Below, piece after piece: positions 26,547 to 34,695 of a stretch of 64,000 bases of DNA (position 1 is its first letter; each line of letters starts with the position of its first letter). The position numbers and the translations under genes were made by a program. The notes under the pieces are model-generated. The model was given only the letters and a program-made list of their open reading frames with translations. It did no database searches and was not told the DNA's origin. Origin of the DNA: JAZBPO01 sp963691775 (GTDB lineage: Bacteria; Pseudomonadota; Gammaproteobacteria; Pseudomonadales; Azotimanducaceae); the NCBI GenBank assembly GCA_963691775.1, contig OY829369.1:1178001-1242000 (forward strand), given 5' to 3'.

Positions 26547-27165
26547 CTCCGGTACCGCCCAGCCCGCAGTACCCGTCAGGCACCTTCGCAAGATACTGCT
26601 GGTGATAGGGCTCTGCGTAGTAGAACGCGCCCGCCACAGCGATTTCCGTCGTGATACCGCCGTGACCGGCGTCGATCAGGGCGCGACCATACCGGTCGCG
26701 GCTCGCAATCGCCGCCTCCAGCTGCGCATCCGTGGTCGTGTAGACCGCCGACCGATACTGAGTGCCGACATCATTGCCCTGGCGCATCCCCTGGGTCGGA
26801 TCGTGCGCCTCCCAGAAGACCCGCAGCAGCGCCTCGTAGCTGATGACCGCCGGGTCGAATACCACGAGTACCACCTCGGTGTGTCCCGTCAGACCGGAGC
26901 AGACCTCTTCATAGAGGGGGTTCGGCGTAAATCCGCCGGCATAACCCACCGCGGTGCTGACGACACCCTCGGTTTGCCAGAAGCGGCGCTCAGCCCCCCA
27001 GAAACAGCCCAGGCCCAGCACGGCGGTTTCCAGATGTTCGGGAAACGGCGGCTGAAGGGGTTGGCCATTGACGTAATGCGTCTCTGGCACCGGCATGGTC
27101 TCTTCCCGCCCCGGAAGGGCACGCTCGGATGAAGGCATCTCCACCTTCTTGCGGAACAGATTCAT
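26509..27165 (-). CDS. msrA: Peptide methionine sulfoxide reductase MsrA
   Basis: 218 residues. The catalytic motif GCFWGAE and the downstream VVSTAVGYAGG, GHTEVVLVVFDP and GNDVGTQYRSAVY are invariant MsrA blocks. Resolving Cys residues follow in PDGYCGLGGTGVSCP. It reduces the S form of methionine sulfoxide in oxidised proteins using thioredoxin. The ATG at 27165 follows GAGGAG. No export signal is clear, so it is taken as cytosolic. It is divergent from the second Sel1 gene with starts 97 bp apart. Confidence 0.95.
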   Translation of the reverse strand: MNLFRKKVEMPSSERALPGREETMPVPETHYVNGQPLQPPFPEHLETAVLGLGCFWGAERRFWQTEGVVSTAVGYAGGFTPNPLYEEVCSGLTGHTEVVLVVFDPAVISYEALLRVFWEAHDPTQGMRQGNDVGTQYRSAVYTTTDAQLEAAIASRDRYGRALIDAGHGGITTEIAVAGAFYYAEPYHQQYLAKVPDGYCGLGGTGVSCPLPTGVSAA

Positions 27166-27261
27166 GGGTCGACTCCTCGCTCCGGGATTCATTAGGGTCC
27201 CGGTCATCTGGTTGCGATCTGCTATCGTAGCCCGTCGCGGGCCCGAGCGAGCACAGCACTC

Positions 27262-28962
27262 TTGTCTGATTCGCAGCATTTCGACCGTCAACGCCCGCGC
27301 CAGTTCCTGACGCTTCTCGTCGCCGCCCTGCTGATGGGCGGTTGTGTAGCCGTTGAGAAAGGCGCGGTTCGCTACGACACCCTGGTCTCACGCCTGGAGG
27401 CGTCGCGCTCCGACGACTGGTCGGGACTCGATGACGCGTTTCTTCGCCTGCCCGATTTCCAGACGCGCCTCGAAGAACTCGGCGCCCTTCACGACCGTAC
27501 GCCGCAGGCGCCTCCGATTGCCCCGGAGGACCTGGCCACGCAGATGCTCGATCTTTACTACGGCGATCTTCGCGCTCATGAGCTGGCACATCGGACCGCG
27601 CTCGCAGCCAGCGACTCCGCAAAGGCAGCATTTCACCTCGATGCCGGCCAGGCCCTGGCCGACGTCATCGCATCATCCGGCGACGGATCTGAGGATCGAC
27701 CCTATCGACTGCTGTCGGCACCGCAGGCCTACGCTTGGCTCGGTCGTGAACGCATGGACGTCGTCGGGGCCTTCTATGAAGCCGACGACGCTCGCCGCGT
27801 ACTTCATCTGGTGGCCCGTCTGCGTGAGGACGGCAGTGCCGGGCGTAGCGAAGTTCGCTTTGATCTCTCGCCGACGTACCGCGCCGCCACCGCGCTCTCG
27901 GCAGCCGTCGGCGGCGGCGAGGGTCCGACCCCGTCGCAGATCATCGCCACGCGCGCAGCGCAGGGCGATTCCGCTGCGCAGACCGCGCACGCCATCAGCC
28001 TCTGGCAGCGCGGTCCGGAACACGCCGCACGGGCCGTGAACTGGCTCCGCGCCGCAAGCGACTCCGGGAATCTTGTCGCCCGCGAAATGCTCGGCGTGAT
28101 TTTCGGGTCGCTCGCGGGCATGCGCGACGGCGAGGAGGCGGAGCGTCTACTTGACGCTGCGGTAGATCAGTTCCTGCTCGCCGTGAACCAGGGGTCCTCG
28201 ACGGCGATGTACAACCTCGCCCAGCTCTACCTTTCCGGCCATTTCGGCGAGGAGAATCAACCCGCAGGCGTGACCCTGCTCGAGCAGGCCTCGGAACGTG
28301 GCAACCTGGATGCCGAGGTGATGCTTGCGCGCCTTCATTACAACGGCCAGTTCGTCGCCAAGGACCGCGATCGTGCCCTGACCCTGCTGATCGATGCGTC
28401 AGACCGGGGGCATACGGATGCACGTCTGTTCTATGCGCGGCATCTTCTGAGCACCGACGAGGGCGCAGGGTTCAACGAACGCGCCTACGACTGGCTGGAC
28501 GACTCTGCCCGCGCGGACGGCTCTGCTGAAGCGATGATGCTGCTGGGCACCCTGCACGCCGACGGCGAGTTCGCTGCGCGCGATCCAGCGCTTGCCGTCA
28601 CATGGTTCAAGTCTGCCGCCGAGGGGAGCCGCGACGCGGAGCTGATCAACAGCGTTGCCTGGATCCTCGTGGTCGCTGAGGACCTGGAGCTGCGCGATCC
28701 GGACGCCGGCCTCGCGCTGATGAACACGCTCATGGTCCGCGACCAGCGCGCCGCAGCGAACCCGGCCTACCTCGACACCTGGGCCGCCGCCTACGCAGCG
28801 AACGGCGACTTCGAGAATGCACTTCGTGTTCAGGCAGAAGCCGTCGCCATCGCTGAAGCGGAAGCGGAGGCCCGCGGCGAACCACCGCCCTACCTGGACG
28901 TGCTCAGGGAGCATCTGGACCTGTTCCGCGATGGCAGCACCGTCTCCGAGGACGTGCCCTGA
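27262..28962 (+). CDS. Sel1/TPR-repeat lipoprotein, paralogue B
   Basis: 566 residues from a TTG start at 27262. The N-terminus has a lipoprotein signal (FLTLLVAALLMGGC, lipobox MGGC), then a DUF4919-like domain (about 35-210, with IASSGDGSEDRPYRLLSAPQAYAWLG), then Sel1 repeats (MYNLAQLYLSGHFGEENQPAGVTLLEQASERGNLDAEVMLARLHYNG and others). The closing TPR-like module (NSVAWI, LDTWAAAYAANGDFENALRVQAEAV) is shared with the 40.7-kb protein. Probably anchored in the envelope. TTG is accepted because no ATG or GTG keeps the signal peptide. Confidence 0.75.
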   Translation: MSDSQHFDRQRPRQFLTLLVAALLMGGCVAVEKGAVRYDTLVSRLEASRSDDWSGLDDAFLRLPDFQTRLEELGALHDRTPQAPPIAPEDLATQMLDLYYGDLRAHELAHRTALAASDSAKAAFHLDAGQALADVIASSGDGSEDRPYRLLSAPQAYAWLGRERMDVVGAFYEADDARRVLHLVARLREDGSAGRSEVRFDLSPTYRAATALSAAVGGGEGPTPSQIIATRAAQGDSAAQTAHAISLWQRGPEHAARAVNWLRAASDSGNLVAREMLGVIFGSLAGMRDGEEAERLLDAAVDQFLLAVNQGSSTAMYNLAQLYLSGHFGEENQPAGVTLLEQASERGNLDAEVMLARLHYNGQFVAKDRDRALTLLIDASDRGHTDARLFYARHLLSTDEGAGFNERAYDWLDDSARADGSAEAMMLLGTLHADGEFAARDPALAVTWFKSAAEGSRDAELINSVAWILVVAEDLELRDPDAGLALMNTLMVRDQRAAANPAYLDTWAAAYAANGDFENALRVQAEAVAIAEAEAEARGEPPPYLDVLREHLDLFRDGSTVSEDVP

Positions 28963-28975
28963 GGCCCCATCCGTC

Positions 28976-30103
28976 ATGCGCACCATCACCGCGCAGGCAT
29001 ACGACGACCTGCTCCTGACCCGTCGCCCGCTCCTCGACCTGCGCGCGCCGGTGGAATTTGCGCGCGGCGCCGTTCCCGGCGCAGCTTCGCTGCCCCTCAT
29101 GACCGACGAGGAGCGCGCGCAGGTCGGCGCCCGGTACAAGGCGGAGGGCCAGGATGCCGCAGTTGCACTCGGCCATGCGCTGGTGTCCGGCAGCGTGCGC
29201 AGACAGCGTCTCGAAGCCTGGTGCGCATGGGCCGACGCGCATCCTGACGGCGCCATGTATTGCTTTCGGGGCGGATTGCGCTCGCAGACGGCCCAAGCGT
29301 GGCTGGCGGAAACGGGCCGCGAACTGCCCTTGATCGAGGGCGGCTACAAGGCGCTTCGTCGCCATCTCATCGATCGGCTTGAGCACTGCACCGGGGCCCT
29401 GCGGCCGATTGTCATCGGGGGACGCACGGGGACGGCGAAGACGACGCTCATCGAGCGCGTGCCGCGCAGCGTCGATCTGGAAGGCCTCGCGAATCACCGT
29501 GGATCCGCCTTCGGCCGCCGAGTTGGAGGACAGCCAACGCCAGTCGATTTCGAGAACGCTCTTGCGCTGAGACTGATGCGCCTGGCGCAACAGGGCGACC
29601 AGCCCATCGCGGTCGAGGACGAATCCCGCAACGTCGGTCGCCTTTCCGTACCGCCCAGCCTCCTCGAGCGCATGGGCTCGGCGCCGATTGCGCTCGTGGA
29701 GATGCCCCTGGCGTTCCGCGTCGACGTGACGCTCAACGCCTACATCATCGGCGCCTGCGACGAACACATCGCCGCCTACGGAGAGAACGACGGTTTCGCG
29801 CGCTTCGCGGATCAGCTTCGTGACAGCCTCACCCGTATCCGCAAACGCCTGGGCGGCCAGCGGCACGATGAGGTGTCGAAACAGCTTGAAGTTGCGCTCG
29901 CGCAGCACCGGCGCGACGGTGACACTGATGCCCATCGGATCTGGATCGAACGCCTGCTCGTCGAATACTACGATCCGATGTACGACTATCAGCTCGAAAA
30001 GAAACTCGATCGCGTCGCGTTCCGCGGCACCCTTGAGGCCGTGCACGACTGGGTCACCGAACATACACAGGCATCAGTCAACGCGGACCGAGAACGCCCG
30101 TGA
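28976..30103 (+). CDS. mnmH: tRNA 2-selenouridine synthase MnmH (SelU)
   Basis: 375 residues: an N-terminal rhodanese domain with active Cys96 in YCFRGGLRS, and a C-terminal P-loop domain with GGRTGTAKT. HRGSAFG and IAVEDESRNVG are family-specific. The enzyme converts the thiouridine at the wobble position of certain tRNAs to 2-selenouridine, using selenophosphate and a geranyl intermediate. The ATG at 28976 lies 13 bp after the preceding stop. Its 3' end overlaps the convergent kinase gene by 26 bp. selD, needed for selenophosphate, is not in the window. Confidence 0.93.
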   Translation: MRTITAQAYDDLLLTRRPLLDLRAPVEFARGAVPGAASLPLMTDEERAQVGARYKAEGQDAAVALGHALVSGSVRRQRLEAWCAWADAHPDGAMYCFRGGLRSQTAQAWLAETGRELPLIEGGYKALRRHLIDRLEHCTGALRPIVIGGRTGTAKTTLIERVPRSVDLEGLANHRGSAFGRRVGGQPTPVDFENALALRLMRLAQQGDQPIAVEDESRNVGRLSVPPSLLERMGSAPIALVEMPLAFRVDVTLNAYIIGACDEHIAAYGENDGFARFADQLRDSLTRIRKRLGGQRHDEVSKQLEVALAQHRRDGDTDAHRIWIERLLVEYYDPMYDYQLEKKLDRVAFRGTLEAVHDWVTEHTQASVNADRERP

Positions 30104-32441
30104 CGATGCGCAGCAGCTCTTCCAGCCGGAACGGCTTTGTCAGCACCGGAACTTCCGCGAGATCAGCGACGCCATCATCCAGATAGTCGCGCGCAAAGCC
30201 GGACATCAGCACGCAGGGCATTTCCGGATGCAGCGCGCGCGCACGACGGACGATATCCACTCCGGAGCGAGAGCCGGGGAGCACGACGTCGGAAAGCACC
30301 AGATCGATCGGCTCGCCGCCATCGACGACCGCAAGCGCGGACTCGGCTGTGGACGCATGCACGACCTCACAGCCCACCAATTCGAGCGCTTCCGTGACCA
30401 CCGCGAGCACCGACGGTTCATCATCGACGACAAGCACCCGCGCTTCCGTCTTGACCGCAATCGCACGATGCGTCCCCGTCACGGGCGCGTGTTCAGTTGT
30501 GCCCTTGGCCGACGGCAGCAGCAGTTCGATACGGGTGCCCTTCCCGGGGGCGCTCTCCAGGCGCAGTTCACCGCCAGACTGGCGCACGAATCCGAACACC
30601 ATCGAAAGGCCCAGGCCAGAACCAGCGCCGTCCGGCTTGGTGCTGAAGAAAGGCTCGAACACATGAGGCAGAACGTCCGGCGGGATACCGGTGCCAGAGT
30701 CCTCCACGACAACGCTGACGTACTCACCGGGCAGCAGTTCCCGAAGCGCATCATTCAGGCGAATGCGCGATACGGTAAGACCGAGCCGCCCACCCGCCGG
30801 CATCGCGTCACGCGCATTGATCGCAAGATTCAGCACCGCGCTTTCGAGCTGGGCCGGATCGACGAGCGCACGCACGGGCCAGGTCGGTAGATGCACCTCG
30901 AGCTCGACCCCCACGCCAAGCGAGATCCGGAGCAGTTCGGACATTTCACCGAGCTTTTCGCCTACGTCCACCACCTCCGGACGCAGCGCCTGCCGCCGCG
31001 AGAAGGCAAGCAAGCGCTGCACTAAGTCGCCCGCACGCCGACTCGCACTCAAGGCATCCGTGAGCAGTCGCGTATCAGCGAGATCGGGATTGCGTACGCG
31101 CAGGAGTTCAAGGCTGCCCGCCACTGCCGTGAGCAGATTATTGAAGTCGTGTGCGATGCCGCCTGTGAGCTGTCCCACGGCTTCCATTTTCTGGGCGTGC
31201 GCGAGCTGAGTTTCACGCTCGCGCAGGCGACCGCGCGCTTCGACCACCGCCGACACATCCTTGCCGGTGCCCCGATAGCCGAGAAACGTGCCGTCCGCGC
31301 CGCGGCGCGGCGTGCCGCTCACCTCGAGATGGAGTGGGGCCTCGCCCGTCTGCGGCGCCGGCGAGACCTCGACCGACCGGAATGCCTCGCCCGCAGCAAC
31401 CGCTCGGATGATCGGCGCCCAGTCCTCGCTCGGCCAGCGCGCCGCGACATCCGCAAAGGAGCGCCCCACGATCTCGTCCGCGGACATACCAATGGTGGCC
31501 TCGATGCGGTCCGAAACGTAGGTGAAAAGCAGGTCTCCATCCGTCTCGTAGAACCAGTCAGACGCTGCTTCCGCGAAATCGCGCACACGCCCCTCGCTCT
31601 CGGCTAGCGAACGGCGGGCCGACTCTAGGCCGGCTACAAGGTCGCGCGTGCGCGCGATCAGCACGCCATAGTCGTCGAGCGTCTGTGGGCGCAGGCGTTC
31701 GATCACAACGCCCGCGTCCGACTGCGCCGATGCCAGAACACCCAGAACGGATCGGAGGGCGACGTTGGTGTAACGCAGGCTGAGCAGGGTCACCGCAAGC
31801 GCATAGGGGACGATCAGCGCAAACAGCACGAACGTGGCAAGCGACACTTGCCCGAAGCGCACGTATTCGCTGAGCGGCATCAGCAAACCGATCATCAGCG
31901 AGATACCAAGCACGGGCAGCGCACGAAGGAAGGACGGCAGGATCGGCTCATCCTTCACCAGATCGCCGAAGGCCACGCCGAACTCGTCGAGGCACAGGAT
32001 GCCGAGGGGCACAAGAATGTGGACGGCCACGGCAAACGTGGTTACCGCCGCGACGAGGAGGTCCGACCGCGACCAGAGCGCGGCATCGCCGAGGATGGTC
32101 AGGTGCAGCAAAGTGCCCAAGCCAACGTACGCGAGCGCGATCACGGGCAGAAGCAGGAAGCGCTGGCGCATGCGCGCACGCAATGCCTCAGCGGGGACGC
32201 CGGCACGCGCCGCATCGCGCAAGCCCTTGAATTGCGCCGTCACCAACGCGGCGATGGCAAAGGCCACGAACACGGACAGGGCCGTGAACGCCGGATGCAT
32301 GGCGGCAATGGAATCGAACGGCGCGCGCAGCTCCGCGGTCGCCATGAATGCAACGAAGACTGCGTTGGGCGCAAGCCAGCAAAGTACAACGCCGAAAAAG
32401 AGTCGGCGTAATCGAGCGCGGTCCCCGCTCGCCTGGTCCAT
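30078..32441 (-). CDS. Hybrid sensor histidine kinase (membrane, PAS, HisKA, HATPase, receiver)
   Basis: 787 residues. Six hydrophobic helices span about residues 12-222, with no large periplasmic loop. A PAS domain follows at about 285-400 (WFYETDGDLLFTYVSDRIEATIG). The phosphoacceptor is His431 in GGIAHDFNNLL. The ATPase boxes are LNLAINARDAM, DSGTGIP and GSGLGLSMVFG. The C-terminal receiver has Asp718 in LVLSDVVLPGS with Lys in TKPF. No output regulator or phosphotransfer protein is adjacent, so its target is elsewhere. It is divergent from the enoyl-CoA hydratase. Confidence 0.92.
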   Translation of the reverse strand: MDQASGDRARLRRLFFGVVLCWLAPNAVFVAFMATAELRAPFDSIAAMHPAFTALSVFVAFAIAALVTAQFKGLRDAARAGVPAEALRARMRQRFLLLPVIALAYVGLGTLLHLTILGDAALWSRSDLLVAAVTTFAVAVHILVPLGILCLDEFGVAFGDLVKDEPILPSFLRALPVLGISLMIGLLMPLSEYVRFGQVSLATFVLFALIVPYALAVTLLSLRYTNVALRSVLGVLASAQSDAGVVIERLRPQTLDDYGVLIARTRDLVAGLESARRSLAESEGRVRDFAEAASDWFYETDGDLLFTYVSDRIEATIGMSADEIVGRSFADVAARWPSEDWAPIIRAVAAGEAFRSVEVSPAPQTGEAPLHLEVSGTPRRGADGTFLGYRGTGKDVSAVVEARGRLRERETQLAHAQKMEAVGQLTGGIAHDFNNLLTAVAGSLELLRVRNPDLADTRLLTDALSASRRAGDLVQRLLAFSRRQALRPEVVDVGEKLGEMSELLRISLGVGVELEVHLPTWPVRALVDPAQLESAVLNLAINARDAMPAGGRLGLTVSRIRLNDALRELLPGEYVSVVVEDSGTGIPPDVLPHVFEPFFSTKPDGAGSGLGLSMVFGFVRQSGGELRLESAPGKGTRIELLLPSAKGTTEHAPVTGTHRAIAVKTEARVLVVDDEPSVLAVVTEALELVGCEVVHASTAESALAVVDGGEPIDLVLSDVVLPGSRSGVDIVRRARALHPEMPCVLMSGFARDYLDDGVADLAEVPVLTKPFRLEELLRIVTGVLGPR

Positions 32442-32581
32442 GTTCCGCTCCGTCCTTGAACGCCGTACCAGTTCTACCGGTGGCCAGTCTACGACATCCG
32501 CTTCCTTGAACCGTGAGCAAGCGCGCAGAGTTGAGTCGCTGTGCTAGCCTGCCGACCGTCTGCGCACAGGGACCCGAGAGC

Positions 32582-33367
32582 ATGGAGTTCGAGAACCTCA
32601 CCGTCGAACGCAGGGGCGCGATCACCGTCGTCCGCTTCGATCGGGCACGGGCAGCAAATGCACTTTCGCGCGGCCTGATGCAGGACATCATCGACTGCTC
32701 CGAAGCTTTCCACGAGGACCCCGAGACCCGCGTTGTCGTGTTCACGGGCAATGGCCGGCATTTCTGCGCGGGCGCAGATCTGTCGGAGCAGCGCGCCATC
32801 GGCGCGACCCGCCTCGCCGCGCGACGCAATGGCCGCATCGGCGCGGATCTGGTGCGCGCAGTCCGAGAGATCGAGGCCGTGACTATCGCGGCGATCGAAG
32901 GCGCGGCGCTCGGCGGCGGCTGCTGCATCGCCACGGCCTGCGATTTTCGCGTCGCGGGTGACGGCGCCTTCTGCGGCTATCCGGAAGTGAACCTCGGCAT
33001 GAATCTGCAATGGCAGGCGCTGCCCCTGTGTGTTCGTCTGGTGGGACCGGCACGCGCGAAGATCATGATCGGCCTCGGCCGGAAGCATGAAACCGCAGAA
33101 CTCGAACGCTGGGGCTTCCTCGACGAGGTCACCCAGACCGGCGACGCACTGGCATCCGCTCTGGCGCTCGCCGAGGAGTGCGCAAGCAAGCCGCCGCTGG
33201 CACTGCAGATGATCAAGCAGAGCGTGAACGCAGTGAGCGACGCCTTCGACCGGTCGATCATGCACATGGACCAGGATCAGTGGTCAGTCACCGCCGTCAG
33301 CGACGACTTTGCCGAGGGCATGCGCGCTTTCACCGAAGGCCGTGATCCCGTATTCCGCGGCGATTGA
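32582..33367 (+). CDS. Enoyl-CoA hydratase/isomerase (crotonase) family protein
   Basis: 261 residues with crotonase hallmarks: FTGNGRHFCAGADLSEQ (CoA binding and oxyanion hole), AIEGAALGGGCCIATACDFRVAG and the second block YPEVNLGMNLQWQALPLCVRLVG. The second Glu of classic hydratases is replaced by a PEVNLGM context, where Glu of PEV is present. The ATG at 32582 removes a short non-homologous lead. It is the first of four genes with overlapping or touching ends. Confidence 0.88.
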   Translation: MEFENLTVERRGAITVVRFDRARAANALSRGLMQDIIDCSEAFHEDPETRVVVFTGNGRHFCAGADLSEQRAIGATRLAARRNGRIGADLVRAVREIEAVTIAAIEGAALGGGCCIATACDFRVAGDGAFCGYPEVNLGMNLQWQALPLCVRLVGPARAKIMIGLGRKHETAELERWGFLDEVTQTGDALASALALAEECASKPPLALQMIKQSVNAVSDAFDRSIMHMDQDQWSVTAVSDDFAEGMRAFTEGRDPVFRGD

Positions 33368-34695
33368 TCCGCGACGCGCAGCTCCGTGACACCCGCCTGC
33401 TCCCCGTGAATGACTCGCGCACACTCGGCGCCCTGACCCTCGAAGACGCGCTCGCCCTGAGCCTCGTCCGCAGTTTCGAACCCGACGCGGTGCCAGCGAG
33501 CCCGGCGGATGTCGACGCCCGGGCCGCTCTGCTCCAATGGGCGCGAACCCGCAGCGAGGCGCTCGGCGGCCTCTGGGCTGCACGCGCCTGGCTGACCGGG
33601 CGTCGACCCGGTGCGCTCTGGGCCCTTGCCGGCTTCCTGCTTGGCCTCGGCGGTGCAGGACTCACGGCCGGAAGCACGCTGAACGTGCTCGCACCGCCGC
33701 TTCTGGGTCTTCTCGCCTGGCAGGGCGCAACGACGCTCTGGCTGCTTGCGCGGCGACTTCGCACCGCAACCGCGAACGCAACCGCGAACGCGAACGAGCC
33801 CCCGGTGCTGCTCAAGGCCATGGCGCGGCGCCTCGCGCAGCGCAGCTTCCCCGAGCGTGCTGCGCAGGCCGCCGTTTTCTGCGACCTGTGGTTCGATCGG
33901 GCCGGTCACCGCCTTGGAGCACGTCACGGAGCGGCCCTGAATTTCGCCGCAGCCGCGCTCGTTACGGGCGCGATCGCTGGCCTCTATCTCGACGGTCTCG
34001 CCACCGCCTATACCGCGCGCTGGGAAAGCACCTTCCTGTCGCCCGAAACGGTCCGCGCATGGGTGAGCGTGCTGCTGGGCCCGGCGGCATTCGCCACCGG
34101 CATCCAGATTCCCGGCGTGACCGCATTCACGCATCAGCCTAGCGCTGGGGTCCCAGCCGCCCCATGGATTCACCTGTGGTCAACGACCCTGCTCGCTTTC
34201 GGAGCCGCGCCGCGCGCGTTGCTCGGACTGCTGGACCTGCGTCAGGGGCGGCGCCTGGTCGACATTGAAGCCGACCCCTGGCTGCATGAGCGTCTGGCGC
34301 GCCTGGGCGGCAAAGCGTTGCGCCTGCGACTGCAACCGATCGGCTATCGCCCATCGGCGCGCAGCCACGAGGGCCTGGCGCTGCTCCTTCTCGAACGCTT
34401 CGGAGCTGATTTCGTCACAGACCGTGCGGAGCCCCTCCCGTGGCACGCCGAGGCCCCCGCCGTCCTCTCGGGCGGTTGCGACCTTGTCCTGATGGTCAGT
34501 GCAGCGCAGACGCCAGAAGAGGAGGTTCACGGGCGCCTCCTGGACGCCTGCGCAACCCGCGATCGCACGCTTCTGATCGTCGACCTCGACGCCTATGCCG
34601 CAACGGCCGAACGCCGCGCAAGCCGTCTTGCAGCATGGACGCGCCTCGCGGCTGTGCACGACGTCGAAGCCATTCACATCGGATCCGAGTCGTGA
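33364..34695 (+). CDS. DUF2868 membrane protein
   Basis: 443 residues with about four hydrophobic helices (WALAGFLLGLGGAGLTAGSTL, LAPPLLGLLAWQGATTLWLLA, FAAAALVTGAIAGLYLDGL and a later pair around residues 225-290) and a cytosolic C-terminal third. GARHGAALNFAAAALVTG and YTARWESTFLSPETV are typical of DUF2868. It starts at TTG overlapping the previous stop (33364) and ends overlapping the GTG of the GTPase gene. DUF2868 and DUF3482 proteins occur as a conserved pair, so it is probably the membrane partner of that GTPase. The linker at about residues 135-145 is encoded by a 12-bp repeat. Confidence 0.8.
   Translation: MIRDAQLRDTRLLPVNDSRTLGALTLEDALALSLVRSFEPDAVPASPADVDARAALLQWARTRSEALGGLWAARAWLTGRRPGALWALAGFLLGLGGAGLTAGSTLNVLAPPLLGLLAWQGATTLWLLARRLRTATANATANANEPPVLLKAMARRLAQRSFPERAAQAAVFCDLWFDRAGHRLGARHGAALNFAAAALVTGAIAGLYLDGLATAYTARWESTFLSPETVRAWVSVLLGPAAFATGIQIPGVTAFTHQPSAGVPAAPWIHLWSTTLLAFGAAPRALLGLLDLRQGRRLVDIEADPWLHERLARLGGKALRLRLQPIGYRPSARSHEGLALLLLERFGADFVTDRAEPLPWHAEAPAVLSGGCDLVLMVSAAQTPEEEVHGRLLDACATRDRTLLIVDLDAYAATAERRASRLAAWTRLAAVHDVEAIHIGSES
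33766..33795 (+). repeat. 12-bp tandem repeat inside the DUF2868 gene
   Basis: Two perfect copies of GCAACCGCGAAC (33766-33777, 33778-33789) followed by a half copy GCGAAC. It encodes an Ala/Thr/Asn linker. The unit length keeps the reading frame, so copy number could vary without breaking the protein. Confidence 0.8.
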
